From positions 1 to 41,527 of the forward strand of contig JAHFUA010000011.1 of NCBI GenBank assembly GCA_023265315.1: DNA of 41,527 nt, read 5' to 3'. The stretch comes from Acidobacteriota bacterium (GTDB lineage Bacteria > Acidobacteriota > Terriglobia > Terriglobales > Acidobacteriaceae). The stretch's first letter is position 1. Each line of letters starts with the position of its first letter. A model generated the notes under the pieces. It saw only the letters and a program-made list of their open reading frames with translations, ran no database searches and was not told the DNA's origin. This document shows positions 26,482 through 34,286 of the stretch, piece after piece. The translations under genes were made by a program, and so were the position numbers.

Positions 26482-26596
26482 CTGTAGGTCGCGCAGACGT
26501 CCGCACCACGGGTCGGGGGAGCGCCGCCTGCCGGTTGCGTTCGGTTGTAGGGCCCTGGAAGATGGCATCAGGGTAAAGCAGGGAAGCGGCTCTCGA

Positions 26597-26612
26597 TGTG
26601 ACGGCGGTCACA
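26597..26612 (+). promoter_or_regulatory. CRP-like operator 1
   Basis: TGTGA-CGGCGG-TCACA matches the enterobacterial CRP half-sites TGTGA-N6-TCACA exactly. It lies in the divergent spacer between the activator gene (minus) and the Rrf2 gene (plus), 116 bases before the activator start codon and 129 before Rrf2. A CRP/FNR-superfamily regulator is the likely binder. Confidence 0.6.
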
Positions 26613-26670
26613 CACTCCAGGTTTGTGCTCACAGGGACGCACACGGCGAATCTGCCACGTCACTGCCCAC

Positions 26671-26686
26671 TGTGACCCGGGTCACT
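26671..26686 (+). promoter_or_regulatory. CRP-like operator 2
   Basis: TGTGA-CCCGGG-TCACT, one mismatch from TGTGA-N6-TCACA; its 14-base centre GTGACCCGGGTCAC is a perfect palindrome. It lies 74 bases from the first site (about seven helical turns), directly upstream of the candidate Rrf2 promoter at 26690-26719. Confidence 0.6.
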
Positions 26687-26689
26687 GTG

Positions 26690-26719
26690 TTGAGCTTTTC
26701 AGCGGGTCTACAAAATACT
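26690..26719 (+). promoter_or_regulatory. Candidate promoter of the Rrf2 gene
   Basis: TTGAGC (26690-26695), an 18-base spacer, and AATACT (26714-26719, four of six). The start of transcription would be near 26726, about 15 bases before the ATG with its AGAGGT site. CRP-like site 2 would then be centred near -47, a position compatible with activation. Confidence 0.4.
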
Positions 26720-26740
26720 TCTACATTCAGAGGTAAAGAT

Positions 26741-27148
26741 ATGATCTCGGCCACCTCCCAATACGCCTTGCGCGCCCTCGTCTACATCGCAGGTTTGCCG
26801 GATGGAACCACCGTCCTGAGCCGGGATCTGGCTGGCGCCACACAGGTTCCCCCCAATTATCTGTCCAAGGTGCTGCTCACGCTGCGCAATGCTGGATTGT
26901 TGCAATCGACCCGCGGCGCCGGCGGTGGCTACCGCCTCAACAAACCGGCGGACCACATCTATCTGATCGATGTGGTCGAATTGTTCGAGGGATCCAAGGC
27001 CAAACCGACCTGCCTGCTCAACAACCGGAGGTGCTCGGACGAAACCCCGTGCAACGCGCACCGGGTGTGGAAAGAGCTTTCCATGGTGTACACCGGCTTT
27101 CTGGTCACCACTACTCTGGCGGCACTGGCCGGCGAAACCAACAGCTAA
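26741..27148 (+). CDS. Rrf2-family regulator with three clustered cysteines
   Basis: 135-residue winged-helix protein. MISATSQYALRALVYIA and LSKVLLTLRNAGLLQSTRGAGGGYRL are the Rrf2 DNA-binding block. Near the C-terminus CLLNNRRCSDETPC holds three Cys spaced C-x6-C-x5-C, like the [Fe-S]-cluster loops of IscR, NsrR and RsrR, so redox, NO or iron-sulfur sensing is likely. ATG 26741 is preceded by AGAGGT. It is divergent from the activator/dehydratase-like pair, the usual arrangement for a local regulator. That it controls those Fe-S proteins is inference. Confidence 0.88.
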   Translation: MISATSQYALRALVYIAGLPDGTTVLSRDLAGATQVPPNYLSKVLLTLRNAGLLQSTRGAGGGYRLNKPADHIYLIDVVELFEGSKAKPTCLLNNRRCSDETPCNAHRVWKELSMVYTGFLVTTTLAALAGETNS

Positions 27149-27163
27149 GCTCCATCGGCGCTG

Positions 27164-27190
27164 AAAAAGGGCTGGCCGAAGCCAGCCCTT
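27164..27190 (-). terminator. Terminator of the CsgG-family gene
   Basis: AAGGGCTGGC (27167-27176) and GCCAGCCCTT (27181-27190) form a perfect 10-bp stem with a CGAA tetraloop. The A-run at 27164-27168 gives a T-run on the minus strand, so it ends the leftward csgG-like transcript. On the plus strand it has no T-run but could weakly end the Rrf2 transcript. Confidence 0.8.
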
Positions 27191-27217
27191 CGAACCTCAA
27201 TCTCCGCGGCCAACAGC

Positions 27218-28192
27218 TCACTGGGTGACGGTCTTCACCATGTCTCCGACCTTGAAACCGCTGCCGCTGACCACCTTGGCGCCCGCCGACTCCGCATCCA
27301 CGTCGGTGACCTCGACGGTGCCCACCTGGCTGGTCATGCGACGGATCACGGCGCCGGTAGCGGGATTTTTGACCTCGCGTGTCACGCGCTCCACTGACAG
27401 CTTGTCCCCGGGCTTAAGCCCGACTTTGCTGCCCACGTTGAGCACGACGCCATTAGCATCGACGAAGGCCAGCATGCCTTCTACCACGACCTGCCGTGCT
27501 TGCAGTTTGGGGGCGCCGGCGATGACCCCTGCGCTCAGCTGCTCAACCGCCTTCTTCACCGCTTCTCCGATGATGGTCTCCTGGAAGTCGCTGCTGCCGA
27601 AGTCCACGCCACCGCCTCCAAAGCCATGCCAGTTACTGCCCCCACCCAGCAGGGAGGTGCTCTCGCGCTGCGACTCGCCTTTCCCATCGGCCACGGCCAG
27701 AATCTCGCCGGTGTCGATGTCCACTATCCGTGCGTCCATGCTGACGATAGCTTTCGACTTCTTATGGCTGAAACCCCCGAAGCCGAGGCCGCCCCAGCCG
27801 CCTCCGCCTCCGCCCACCTTGGTGTCTTTATTCTCCCCGCCGAACTGGGTGATGACGCCAACGATAATGGCATCCACACCCAGGAGCTTGCCAATCTTGG
27901 CGGCGGATAGTGGATTCGCCCGGTCGCTGTTGGAGAAATTCTGTTCCGCCAGGATCTTGTCCAGCGCTTGGCGCTCGATCACGGAATAGGTGCCGTCTTT
28001 CACCAGATATTTCACCAGCAGGTTGGTAATGCCTTTGCCCACGTCCACGTCTGTTTGAAACGCGGCCTGTGCCTGGCTGCGCACGGTACCGTAGTCGAAG
28101 TCCAGGATCGCGACCCGTTTCTTGCGCTCGGCGCCGTGCAGCAACGCGGTCCCGAGCAGCACGATCACTGCTAGCTGTATTGCTTTCCTCAT
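27218..28192 (-). CDS. CsgG-family secreted/outer-membrane-associated protein
   Basis: 324 residues. A signal peptide (MRKAIQLAVIVLLGTALLHG) is followed by RVAILDFDYGTV, GKGITNLLVKYLVKDGTYSVIERQALDKIL and LLGVDAIIVGVITQFGGE, the N-terminal core of the CsgG/curli-assembly family. A Gly-rich insert (KVGGGGGGWGGLGFGGF) precedes ARIVDIDTGEILAVADGKG. The C-terminal 90 residues look like a beta-rich domain that reads VNVGSKVGLKPGD-like. There is no lipobox Cys, unlike curli CsgG. ATG 28192 is preceded by GAGGTGG. The protein is periplasmic or outer-membrane linked; whether it forms a channel is unknown. The upstream repeat protein gene ends 94 bases away in the same direction. Confidence 0.85.
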   Translation of the reverse strand: MRKAIQLAVIVLLGTALLHGAERKKRVAILDFDYGTVRSQAQAAFQTDVDVGKGITNLLVKYLVKDGTYSVIERQALDKILAEQNFSNSDRANPLSAAKIGKLLGVDAIIVGVITQFGGENKDTKVGGGGGGWGGLGFGGFSHKKSKAIVSMDARIVDIDTGEILAVADGKGESQRESTSLLGGGSNWHGFGGGGVDFGSSDFQETIIGEAVKKAVEQLSAGVIAGAPKLQARQVVVEGMLAFVDANGVVLNVGSKVGLKPGDKLSVERVTREVKNPATGAVIRRMTSQVGTVEVTDVDAESAGAKVVSGSGFKVGDMVKTVTQ

Positions 28193-28286
28193 GGAATCCA
28201 CCTCGGAGAGTGCTCTGGAGGGACGGCAGAGATGATATCAGCCCGTGTCAAGATCCAGCATCATCGCTCTCGCCCCTCGCTACCGC

Positions 28287-30275
28287 TCACTGGCCACCTG
28301 AACCCTGGTTGACCTCCGCTTCGGTCTTGTCAGCCTCTTTCTCCTGCTGCTGCAGGTCGCTGTCTACGTTTGCATCTGGCGTAGGCGGCGGAACTTCGCC
28401 GGCGATTGTGCTGGTATCCGGAGCCTTGGGCAGCCCGCCCTTGCTGGAATTTTCTGCCAGCGACTTGAGACCGGCATCGAGCAGCGCCCGAAAATGGTTG
28501 TACATTTCCTGCAGTTCGTTGACGTCTACTGCGGCCTTGGTGCCGACCGCACAATCGTCCTTTTTGCTGCTCCTGACGGTCACCTCGACGCTGTTGTCAT
28601 CCCCGGCCGTTTCGCTGGTGCGTTGGATCACATCGCCCTGGGTGAGGGCGCACTCCTGGCCGTCATCCGTCGTAACGTCCAGGTTGCCGGCCACCACAAA
28701 ATAGCGGAAGTTGGGATCGAGCGCCGGCGGCACTTCGTCCCCGCGGGAAGCGGTTGCCTGAGGTTTCCCGGCCGCGGACTTTTCGGCGGCGATCTGCTGC
28801 TTCACCTCCTCGGCGAGAGCGTCTTTCACCTCCTTGCTCATTTGGGTTTGCGATGTGGCGCCCGCCGGGCCCGCATACAGCCCGCCTCCATAGCCAGCCT
28901 GAAGGTTGGCGGCAATCAGAGAATCTCCGGACCACAACCCAGCGGTGAGATCGGCATTGCGGGCGAAGGGCGCTGCCTCAGGCACAGCGTTGGCCACGAG
29001 CCCGGCTTCGTATGCTGCTCGGAGGTTCTCGGCGAGCATGTAATCCGTCACCCAGTAGTAAGCGGCGGGATACGCCGGATACGGAGCATAATAATAACTG
29101 TAGTGGCCATACCACGGATGGCCCACCCAACCCCAGCGGTAGTAAACCGGGGCCGGCCAGGGGCTGTAGGCCCATCCGTAATACACCGGACGGTAGTAAT
29201 AGGCAGGCGCGTAACCGTAATAACGCGCACCGCGGTAGTAGTATCCGCGATAGGCGTAGGCGTAGCGGCGTCCACCCATGTAGTAGGTGCGTTGGTAGTA
29301 CGCCCGGCCGCCCCGGTGAAAGTAGGCGCGTTCCGCGTAACCCCGGCCGTGTCCCATGCCTACGATGCGGCGTCCATTGCGCTCGGTCACGATACGACGG
29401 CCGCCGTGCACGCCATGATCGATCCGCATGTTGCGGGCCTGGATGGAACGAACGTTGCTCCCTCTGTAGCTCGCCGTTACCTTAGCTCCGGAGCGGGTGG
29501 TGATTTGCCGGGTGGTTGTTCCCCGGGCTGCTGACATCTTCCCTCCACCAGCGGCATTGGTTCCGCGTGCGTTGGTAGCTCCGCGGGCATTCATTCCACC
29601 GGCCGCGTTGGTCCCGCGTGCGTTGGTGGCCCCGCGAGCATTGGCTCCACTGGCGTTGGTCCCGCGGGCGCTGGTGGCTCCGCGGTTTGCATTCAATCCA
29701 CCGGCGCTTGTCCCCCGTCCGGCGTTGGCTCCAGTGGCGGCATTGGTCCCGCGGGCGTTGGTGGCTCGGCGAGCATTCGCTCCACCGGCGGCGTTGGTCC
29801 CGCGTGCAGCGTTGCCGCCGGTGGCGTTGCCTCCGCGAGTTGCGTAGCTGCCATAAGGATTGGAGGACGTCCCGCGTGAAGCGTTGGCTCCGCCGGCGTT
29901 GGTACCGCGAGGCGCGTAGCTGCCATAAGGGTTGGAGGACCTCCCGCGTGAAGCGTTAGCTCCGCCGGCGGTGCCTCCGCGAGGTGCGTAGCTACCATAA
30001 GGGTTGCTGGAGCCCGCATTGGTGCGGCCTGTCGCCGGTCCAGAAGGTCTGGTATTGGACGACGGAGTGCGCTGCATGTTTCCCTGCGCCGGAGACCGCG
30101 GAGCGCCTTGTGGAGCACTGCGGGGTGCAGGTGCACTGTGCGCCGCAGGTGCCGCACTGCGGGCTGGAGGAGCTGCTTCCTTCTTTTGGGACAAAGCGAA
30201 GGCCGGAATCATCAGCAGAACCAGCACGACAGGCAGCTTTCCCCTAATGTTTCTTCTTGTCCTGTTCAAGTTCAT
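28287..30275 (-). CDS. Secreted repeat-rich, Tyr-rich low-complexity protein
   Basis: 662 residues from ATG 30275 (GAGGAG six bases upstream). A signal peptide (residues 1-30, hydrophobic LPVVLVLLMIPAFALS) is followed by an Ala/Pro linker. Three NPYGSY repeats start at residues 91, 115 and 139, exactly 24 apart. Then comes an Ala/Asn/Gly/Thr/Arg region with at least four ATNARGTNA-type units (171-243). Residues 317-408 are extraordinarily rich in Tyr, Arg, Pro, Gly and Trp. The C-terminal half (about 410-662) is a normal globular region with DVTTDDGQECALTQGDVI and SSKKDDCAVGTKAAVDV and an acidic Gln-rich tail. No known enzyme motif. Function unknown; a surface, matrix or envelope role is inferred from signal peptide and composition. 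Confidence 0.8.
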   Translation of the reverse strand: MNLNRTRRNIRGKLPVVLVLLMIPAFALSQKKEAAPPARSAAPAAHSAPAPRSAPQGAPRSPAQGNMQRTPSSNTRPSGPATGRTNAGSSNPYGSYAPRGGTAGGANASRGRSSNPYGSYAPRGTNAGGANASRGTSSNPYGSYATRGGNATGGNAARGTNAAGGANARRATNARGTNAATGANAGRGTSAGGLNANRGATSARGTNASGANARGATNARGTNAAGGMNARGATNARGTNAAGGGKMSAARGTTTRQITTRSGAKVTASYRGSNVRSIQARNMRIDHGVHGGRRIVTERNGRRIVGMGHGRGYAERAYFHRGGRAYYQRTYYMGGRRYAYAYRGYYYRGARYYGYAPAYYYRPVYYGWAYSPWPAPVYYRWGWVGHPWYGHYSYYYAPYPAYPAAYYWVTDYMLAENLRAAYEAGLVANAVPEAAPFARNADLTAGLWSGDSLIAANLQAGYGGGLYAGPAGATSQTQMSKEVKDALAEEVKQQIAAEKSAAGKPQATASRGDEVPPALDPNFRYFVVAGNLDVTTDDGQECALTQGDVIQRTSETAGDDNSVEVTVRSSKKDDCAVGTKAAVDVNELQEMYNHFRALLDAGLKSLAENSSKGGLPKAPDTSTIAGEVPPPTPDANVDSDLQQQEKEADKTEAEVNQGSGGQ
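29540..30010. repeat. In-gene tandem repeats of the low-complexity protein
   Basis: A 72-base tandem unit coding NPYGSY plus an Ala/Gly/Arg stretch occurs three times between about 29790 and 30010 (plus-strand CATAAGG marks near 29850, 29925 and 30000). It is followed to the left by shorter degenerate units coding GATNARGTNA down to about 29540. The unit is in frame (24 codons), so expansion or loss would keep the reading frame. Confidence 0.75.
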
Positions 30276-30423
30276 AGCAACTCCTCGCTGGACGAAACTC
30301 TTCCTTCCAAAATGACCCGAGTTCCCCCCGCCGGAAATGGGGAGCATTCTACACCCGTTCCGCTCCAGGTGCATGGCTGGGGAAAGAGCTGGGATGGGCA
30401 GCAACATCAACTGGGGGTTGAGC

Positions 30424-31488
30424 CTACTGCGGTTTATCGGTCTTGTCACGCAGCCCCAGGGCTACGTTGATGAGGTCATCGCTGACCATGCGCGTGGCCA
30501 GGATGGCCTCTGACAGCGGCACGGCGACGATCTCGGTCCCGCGCAAGGCCACCATGGTCCCGAAATCGCCGGCGTGGACCAGGTCGATGGCGCCGATGCC
30601 GTAGCGTGTAGCCAGCACCCGGTCGAAGGCGCTGGGGGTGCCGCCGCGCTGGATGTGGCCCAGCACCACGGTGCGGGTCTCGAATCCGGTGCGCTTCTCG
30701 ATCTCGTGCGCCAGCACGTTGCCGATGCCACCCAGGCGCACGTGGCCGAACTCGTCCCGGGCCATGTCGGTGACCACCGGGGCGCCGTGCTGGGGATTGA
30801 CGTCGGTGGCCAGCTTGGCGCCCTCGGCCACTACCACCACGCTGAAGTACCGTCCGCGCTGGTGCCGCCGCCGGATGATCTCCGAGACCTCGTCGATGTC
30901 GAATGGCCGCTCCGGGATGAGGATTACGTCGGCGCCCCCGGCGATGCCGCTGTAGACCGCGATCCAGCCCGAATCCCGCCCCATCACCTCCACCACCATC
31001 ACCCGGTTGTGGGCCTCGGCGGTAGTGTGCACGCGGTCGATGGCGGTGGTGGCCACATTCACCGCGGTATCGAAGCCAAAGCAGAAGTCGGTGCCGCTCA
31101 GGTCGTTGTCGATGGTCTTGGGAACGCCCACCACCTTGACACCCTGTTCGTGCAGCTTAGTGGCGATGCGCTGGGTGTCGTCGCCGCCGATGGCAATCAG
31201 GGCCTCCACGTCATGCTTGGAGAGGTTCTCGATGCAGCGCTTCAGGCCGTCGGGATGCTTGCCGGGATTGGTGCGCGAGGTGCGCAGGATGGTGCCCCCG
31301 CGCGGCAGGATGCCGCCCACGCTGGTCAGGTCTACCTTCATCGTCATGTCCTCCAGCACGCCGCGCCATCCTTCCAGGAAGCCCACGAACTCGTCGCCGT
31401 AGTGGAAGGTCCCTTTGCGCACCACCGCCCGGATGACGGCATTTAGCCCCGGACAATCTCCGCCGCCGGTCAGAATTCCGATCTTCAT
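30424..31488 (-). CDS. pfp: 6-phosphofructokinase, probably PPi-dependent
   Basis: 354 residues of the PfkA family: phosphorylates fructose 6-phosphate in glycolysis. From ATG 31488 (GAGGT upstream) the numbering coincides with the well-studied enzymes: GGDDTQ places Asp at 104, PKTIDND places Lys at 124, and the catalytic base is D127. ATP-dependent PFKs have Gly at 104; Asp104 with Lys124 is the signature of PPi-dependent enzymes, where the Asp blocks the ATP alpha-phosphate site. MGRDSGWIAVYSGIAGGADVILIPE is typical of the group that includes actinobacterial PFKs. It would allow reversible, pyrophosphate-driven glycolysis. Automatic annotation is likely to say ATP-dependent. Confidence 0.85.
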   Translation of the reverse strand: MKIGILTGGGDCPGLNAVIRAVVRKGTFHYGDEFVGFLEGWRGVLEDMTMKVDLTSVGGILPRGGTILRTSRTNPGKHPDGLKRCIENLSKHDVEALIAIGGDDTQRIATKLHEQGVKVVGVPKTIDNDLSGTDFCFGFDTAVNVATTAIDRVHTTAEAHNRVMVVEVMGRDSGWIAVYSGIAGGADVILIPERPFDIDEVSEIIRRRHQRGRYFSVVVVAEGAKLATDVNPQHGAPVVTDMARDEFGHVRLGGIGNVLAHEIEKRTGFETRTVVLGHIQRGGTPSAFDRVLATRYGIGAIDLVHAGDFGTMVALRGTEIVAVPLSEAILATRMVSDDLINVALGLRDKTDKPQ

Positions 31489-31760
31489 ATGCACACCTCG
31501 AACCAGAAGGCCAGCAAAACAATCCAGTATAAGAGCGCGCTGTTCAAGGTGGGGAAGGGAAATTTCTCCAAATCAGGATAGGAAGAACCAACGCTGGGAA
31601 GCAAAAGGAGAAGGTGCAGAAACGGGCACGTTGATGTCTCTGCACCCGACAATTCAGCGACTGCGCGGTGGCGCGATGCGGAAGCCCGGCCTGGTGAGGC
31701 GATGCGCGATTGAAGCTCTTGCTGGATATTGCAACCCTGCCAACCGCTGACGGGCTTTCT

Positions 31761-34097
31761 CTACCGCAGGCTGTCCTCCACCTCGCTCAGCCATTCTGGC
31801 TTCTTCAGCACCTCGCGCGGCTTAGGACCGTCGGGGCTGCCCACGATGCCGTCCTTCTCCATCAGGTCGATGAGGTGGGCGGCGCGGCCGTAGCCGATCC
31901 GCAGCCGCCGCTGCAGCAGGGAAGTGGAGGCCTTACCGAACTCGATCACCAGGCGCACAGCATCTTCGTAGAGTTCGTCGTGCTCGCCCTCGCCCGAGTC
32001 CTCGCCGAGGTCACCGGCATCGTTCTTTTCTTCTTTGGGCGCTTGCAGGAATCGCTCTTCGTATTGTGCGACTGCTTGCCCGCGCCAGAACTCGACCACC
32101 GCCGCGATCTCCTTCTCGGTGACGAGGGGCGCGTGCAGCCGGTGGACGCGCGCCGAGCCTGAGGGCAGGTAGAGCATGTCGCCGCGGCCCAGCAGCGACT
32201 CCGCTCCATTGGCGTCCAGGATGGTGCGCGAGTCCACCTTGGTCGCCACGCGGAAGGAAATGCGCGCCGAGAAATTGGCCTTGATCAGGCCGGTGATCAC
32301 GTCCACCGACGGCCGCTGCGTGGCCAGGATCAAGTGGATGCCCACGGCGCGCGCCATCTGCGCCAGCCGCGTGATGGACTCCTCGACGTTGCCCTGGTCG
32401 AGCATCATCAGGTCGGCCAGTTCGTCGATCACGATGATAATGTAGGGCAGCCGCCGTTCTTCGTCCTTCTGCTCGTCAAACAGGCCGGGCTCCTCGTCGT
32501 CGAACAGCCGGTTGTACTGGTCGATGTTGCGGACGCCCTTTTCCGCCAGCGCTTTCAGCCGCCGCTCCATCTCGCGCACCGCGTTGCGCAGCGCGATCGC
32601 CGCCAGCTTGGGCTCGGTGATGATCGGCGTGTAGAGGTGGGGCACGCCTTCGTACACGCCCAGCTCCAGCCGCTTGGGGTCCACCAGGATCAGGCGGACC
32701 TCGTCGGGCGTCGCCTTGTAAAGCATAGACATGATCATGGCGTTGATAGCCACGCTCTTGCCCGAGCCGGTGGAGCCGGCGATCAGCAGGTGCGGCATGC
32801 TGGCCAGGTCGGCGGTCACCGTGCGCCCATTGATGTCCTTGCCCATGGAAAGCGTCAGCTTGGATTTCGAAGCGGCAAATTCCTGCGACTCGATGATCTC
32901 GCGCAGCCAAATGGTCTCGCGCTCGCGGTTGGGCACCTGAATGCCGACCGTGGATTTCCCCGCCATACGCTCGATCAGGATGCTCTCCGCCCTGAGGCCC
33001 AGGCAGAGGTCGTCGGCGAGACTCGTGATGCGGCTGTACTTGATCCCCGCCTCCGGCTTGAATTCGTAGGTGGTGACCACCGGGCCGGGGTTGATCTGCG
33101 TCACCTGGCCGTGCGCCTCGAATTCCGCGCACTTCTCCGCCAGCACCTGGGCCAGGCGCTTGAGCTCGTCTTCGTTGATGCCCTGCTGCTCGTCCGGCCG
33201 GTGCAGCAGCGCGCTGGAGGGCAGCTTGTACGTGCCGCGAATCCTGGGCATCGTGGTCCTGGGACGCGTGGCGCTGTCGGCGCGCGTGCCAACCGCCGGC
33301 TCGGCTGCCACCGGCTCAGGCGCGGGCGGCGCAGGCAGCGCATCTTCCGCCATGCGTTCGATGCCGGTCTTGGCTGCAGACACGGATGCCGGTGTCGGCG
33401 GTGTAGGTTGCGTTTCCTGCGCGCTGACCACCAGCCGCTGCGCACGCCGCTTTTCGAGTTCCTTCAGGGCGCGGGCTTTGGCGCGCGCCATCCGCCAGTC
33501 CTTCAAGCGCTCCAGCCCGGCATAGATGAACGTGAACCGCGTTTGTCCCCAGGTTTGCAGCGTGCCGAAGGAGAATGTCGTCGAGAGATAAAGTCCGACG
33601 GCCAGCACCGCCGCGCAGACGATATAGGCGCCCGCCAGGTTGAACCAGTGGATCAGGGCGTCGCCCACGATCCTGCCCAGCAGGCCCTCGATGGGGATGG
33701 CATGCCGCCAGCGCAGATGTCCCGGCATCAAGCCCAGCATTCCCGGAGCGAACACCAGCAGCATCAGCGCGCCTGAGATCTTGGCTCCCGGCGAACCGAC
33801 GGTGCGCGAGCGGAACCAGCGCGCGGCCAGGAACGCGAGCATTACCGGCACAAGGAAGGCCGCGATGCCGGCCGCTTGCAGCAACAGGTCGCTGCCATAG
33901 GCACCGAGGATGCCCACCCAGTTGTGGGCCGGGCGCGACGCCGGAGCCGGTCCGGCGGTGTTCAGCGAGCGGTCCACCGGGGAATACGACACCAGGGCGA
34001 GGAAAAGGAGGATCGCGGCGACGAACAACAAAAACCCGATCAGCTCGTTCAGCCGCCGGTTACCGGTGGGCGTGTAAGCCCGGGAGAATGGATTCAT
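31761..34097 (-). CDS. ftsK: DNA translocase FtsK/SpoIIIE
   Basis: 778 residues. Four predicted membrane segments lie in the first about 175 residues, anchoring it at the division septum. A Lys/Arg/Pro-rich linker (about 200-290) follows, then the motor with Walker A GSTGSGKSV (441-449) and Walker B IIIVIDELADLMM. The C-terminal winged-helix gamma domain (EDAVRLVIEFGKASTSLLQRRLRIGYGRAAHLIDLMEKDGIV) would read KOPS-like polarity sequences. Length is that of the SpoIIIE/short FtsK type. It moves chromosome dimers and trailing DNA through the closing septum. The 270 bases to the phosphofructokinase gene carry nothing I recognise. Confidence 0.95.
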   Translation of the reverse strand: MNPFSRAYTPTGNRRLNELIGFLLFVAAILLFLALVSYSPVDRSLNTAGPAPASRPAHNWVGILGAYGSDLLLQAAGIAAFLVPVMLAFLAARWFRSRTVGSPGAKISGALMLLVFAPGMLGLMPGHLRWRHAIPIEGLLGRIVGDALIHWFNLAGAYIVCAAVLAVGLYLSTTFSFGTLQTWGQTRFTFIYAGLERLKDWRMARAKARALKELEKRRAQRLVVSAQETQPTPPTPASVSAAKTGIERMAEDALPAPPAPEPVAAEPAVGTRADSATRPRTTMPRIRGTYKLPSSALLHRPDEQQGINEDELKRLAQVLAEKCAEFEAHGQVTQINPGPVVTTYEFKPEAGIKYSRITSLADDLCLGLRAESILIERMAGKSTVGIQVPNRERETIWLREIIESQEFAASKSKLTLSMGKDINGRTVTADLASMPHLLIAGSTGSGKSVAINAMIMSMLYKATPDEVRLILVDPKRLELGVYEGVPHLYTPIITEPKLAAIALRNAVREMERRLKALAEKGVRNIDQYNRLFDDEEPGLFDEQKDEERRLPYIIIVIDELADLMMLDQGNVEESITRLAQMARAVGIHLILATQRPSVDVITGLIKANFSARISFRVATKVDSRTILDANGAESLLGRGDMLYLPSGSARVHRLHAPLVTEKEIAAVVEFWRGQAVAQYEERFLQAPKEEKNDAGDLGEDSGEGEHDELYEDAVRLVIEFGKASTSLLQRRLRIGYGRAAHLIDLMEKDGIVGSPDGPKPREVLKKPEWLSEVEDSLR

Positions 34098-34286
34098 CGT
34101 GGCGTCTTCACACTTCCAGACACACCCACACCCGCACGGCCAGATGCCGACTGCTGCGTGCCCTCAGGCCACCCAAGCGTGCTTGCTGGAAAATGCGCGA
34201 ATCGCGCCAGAGCAAAGGGATTATGACAAAATCCGCCCCGCCAAACCAACTGGATTTTGGCCGGTGACCCTTGCTGGGTACGGGTC

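Noticed and set aside
27218-28192. A complete curli (csg) operon
   Set aside because: Only a CsgG-family protein is found; there is no lipobox, and no CsgA, CsgB, CsgE or CsgF can be seen.
29540-30010. CRISPR or minisatellite in non-coding DNA
   Set aside because: The repeats keep one reading frame (72-base unit, 24 codons) within a long gene with signal peptide and ribosome binding site.
34098-34286. A riboswitch or small RNA between ftsK and uppP
   Set aside because: I could find no stable symmetrical pairing or conserved core; it seems to be ordinary spacer.
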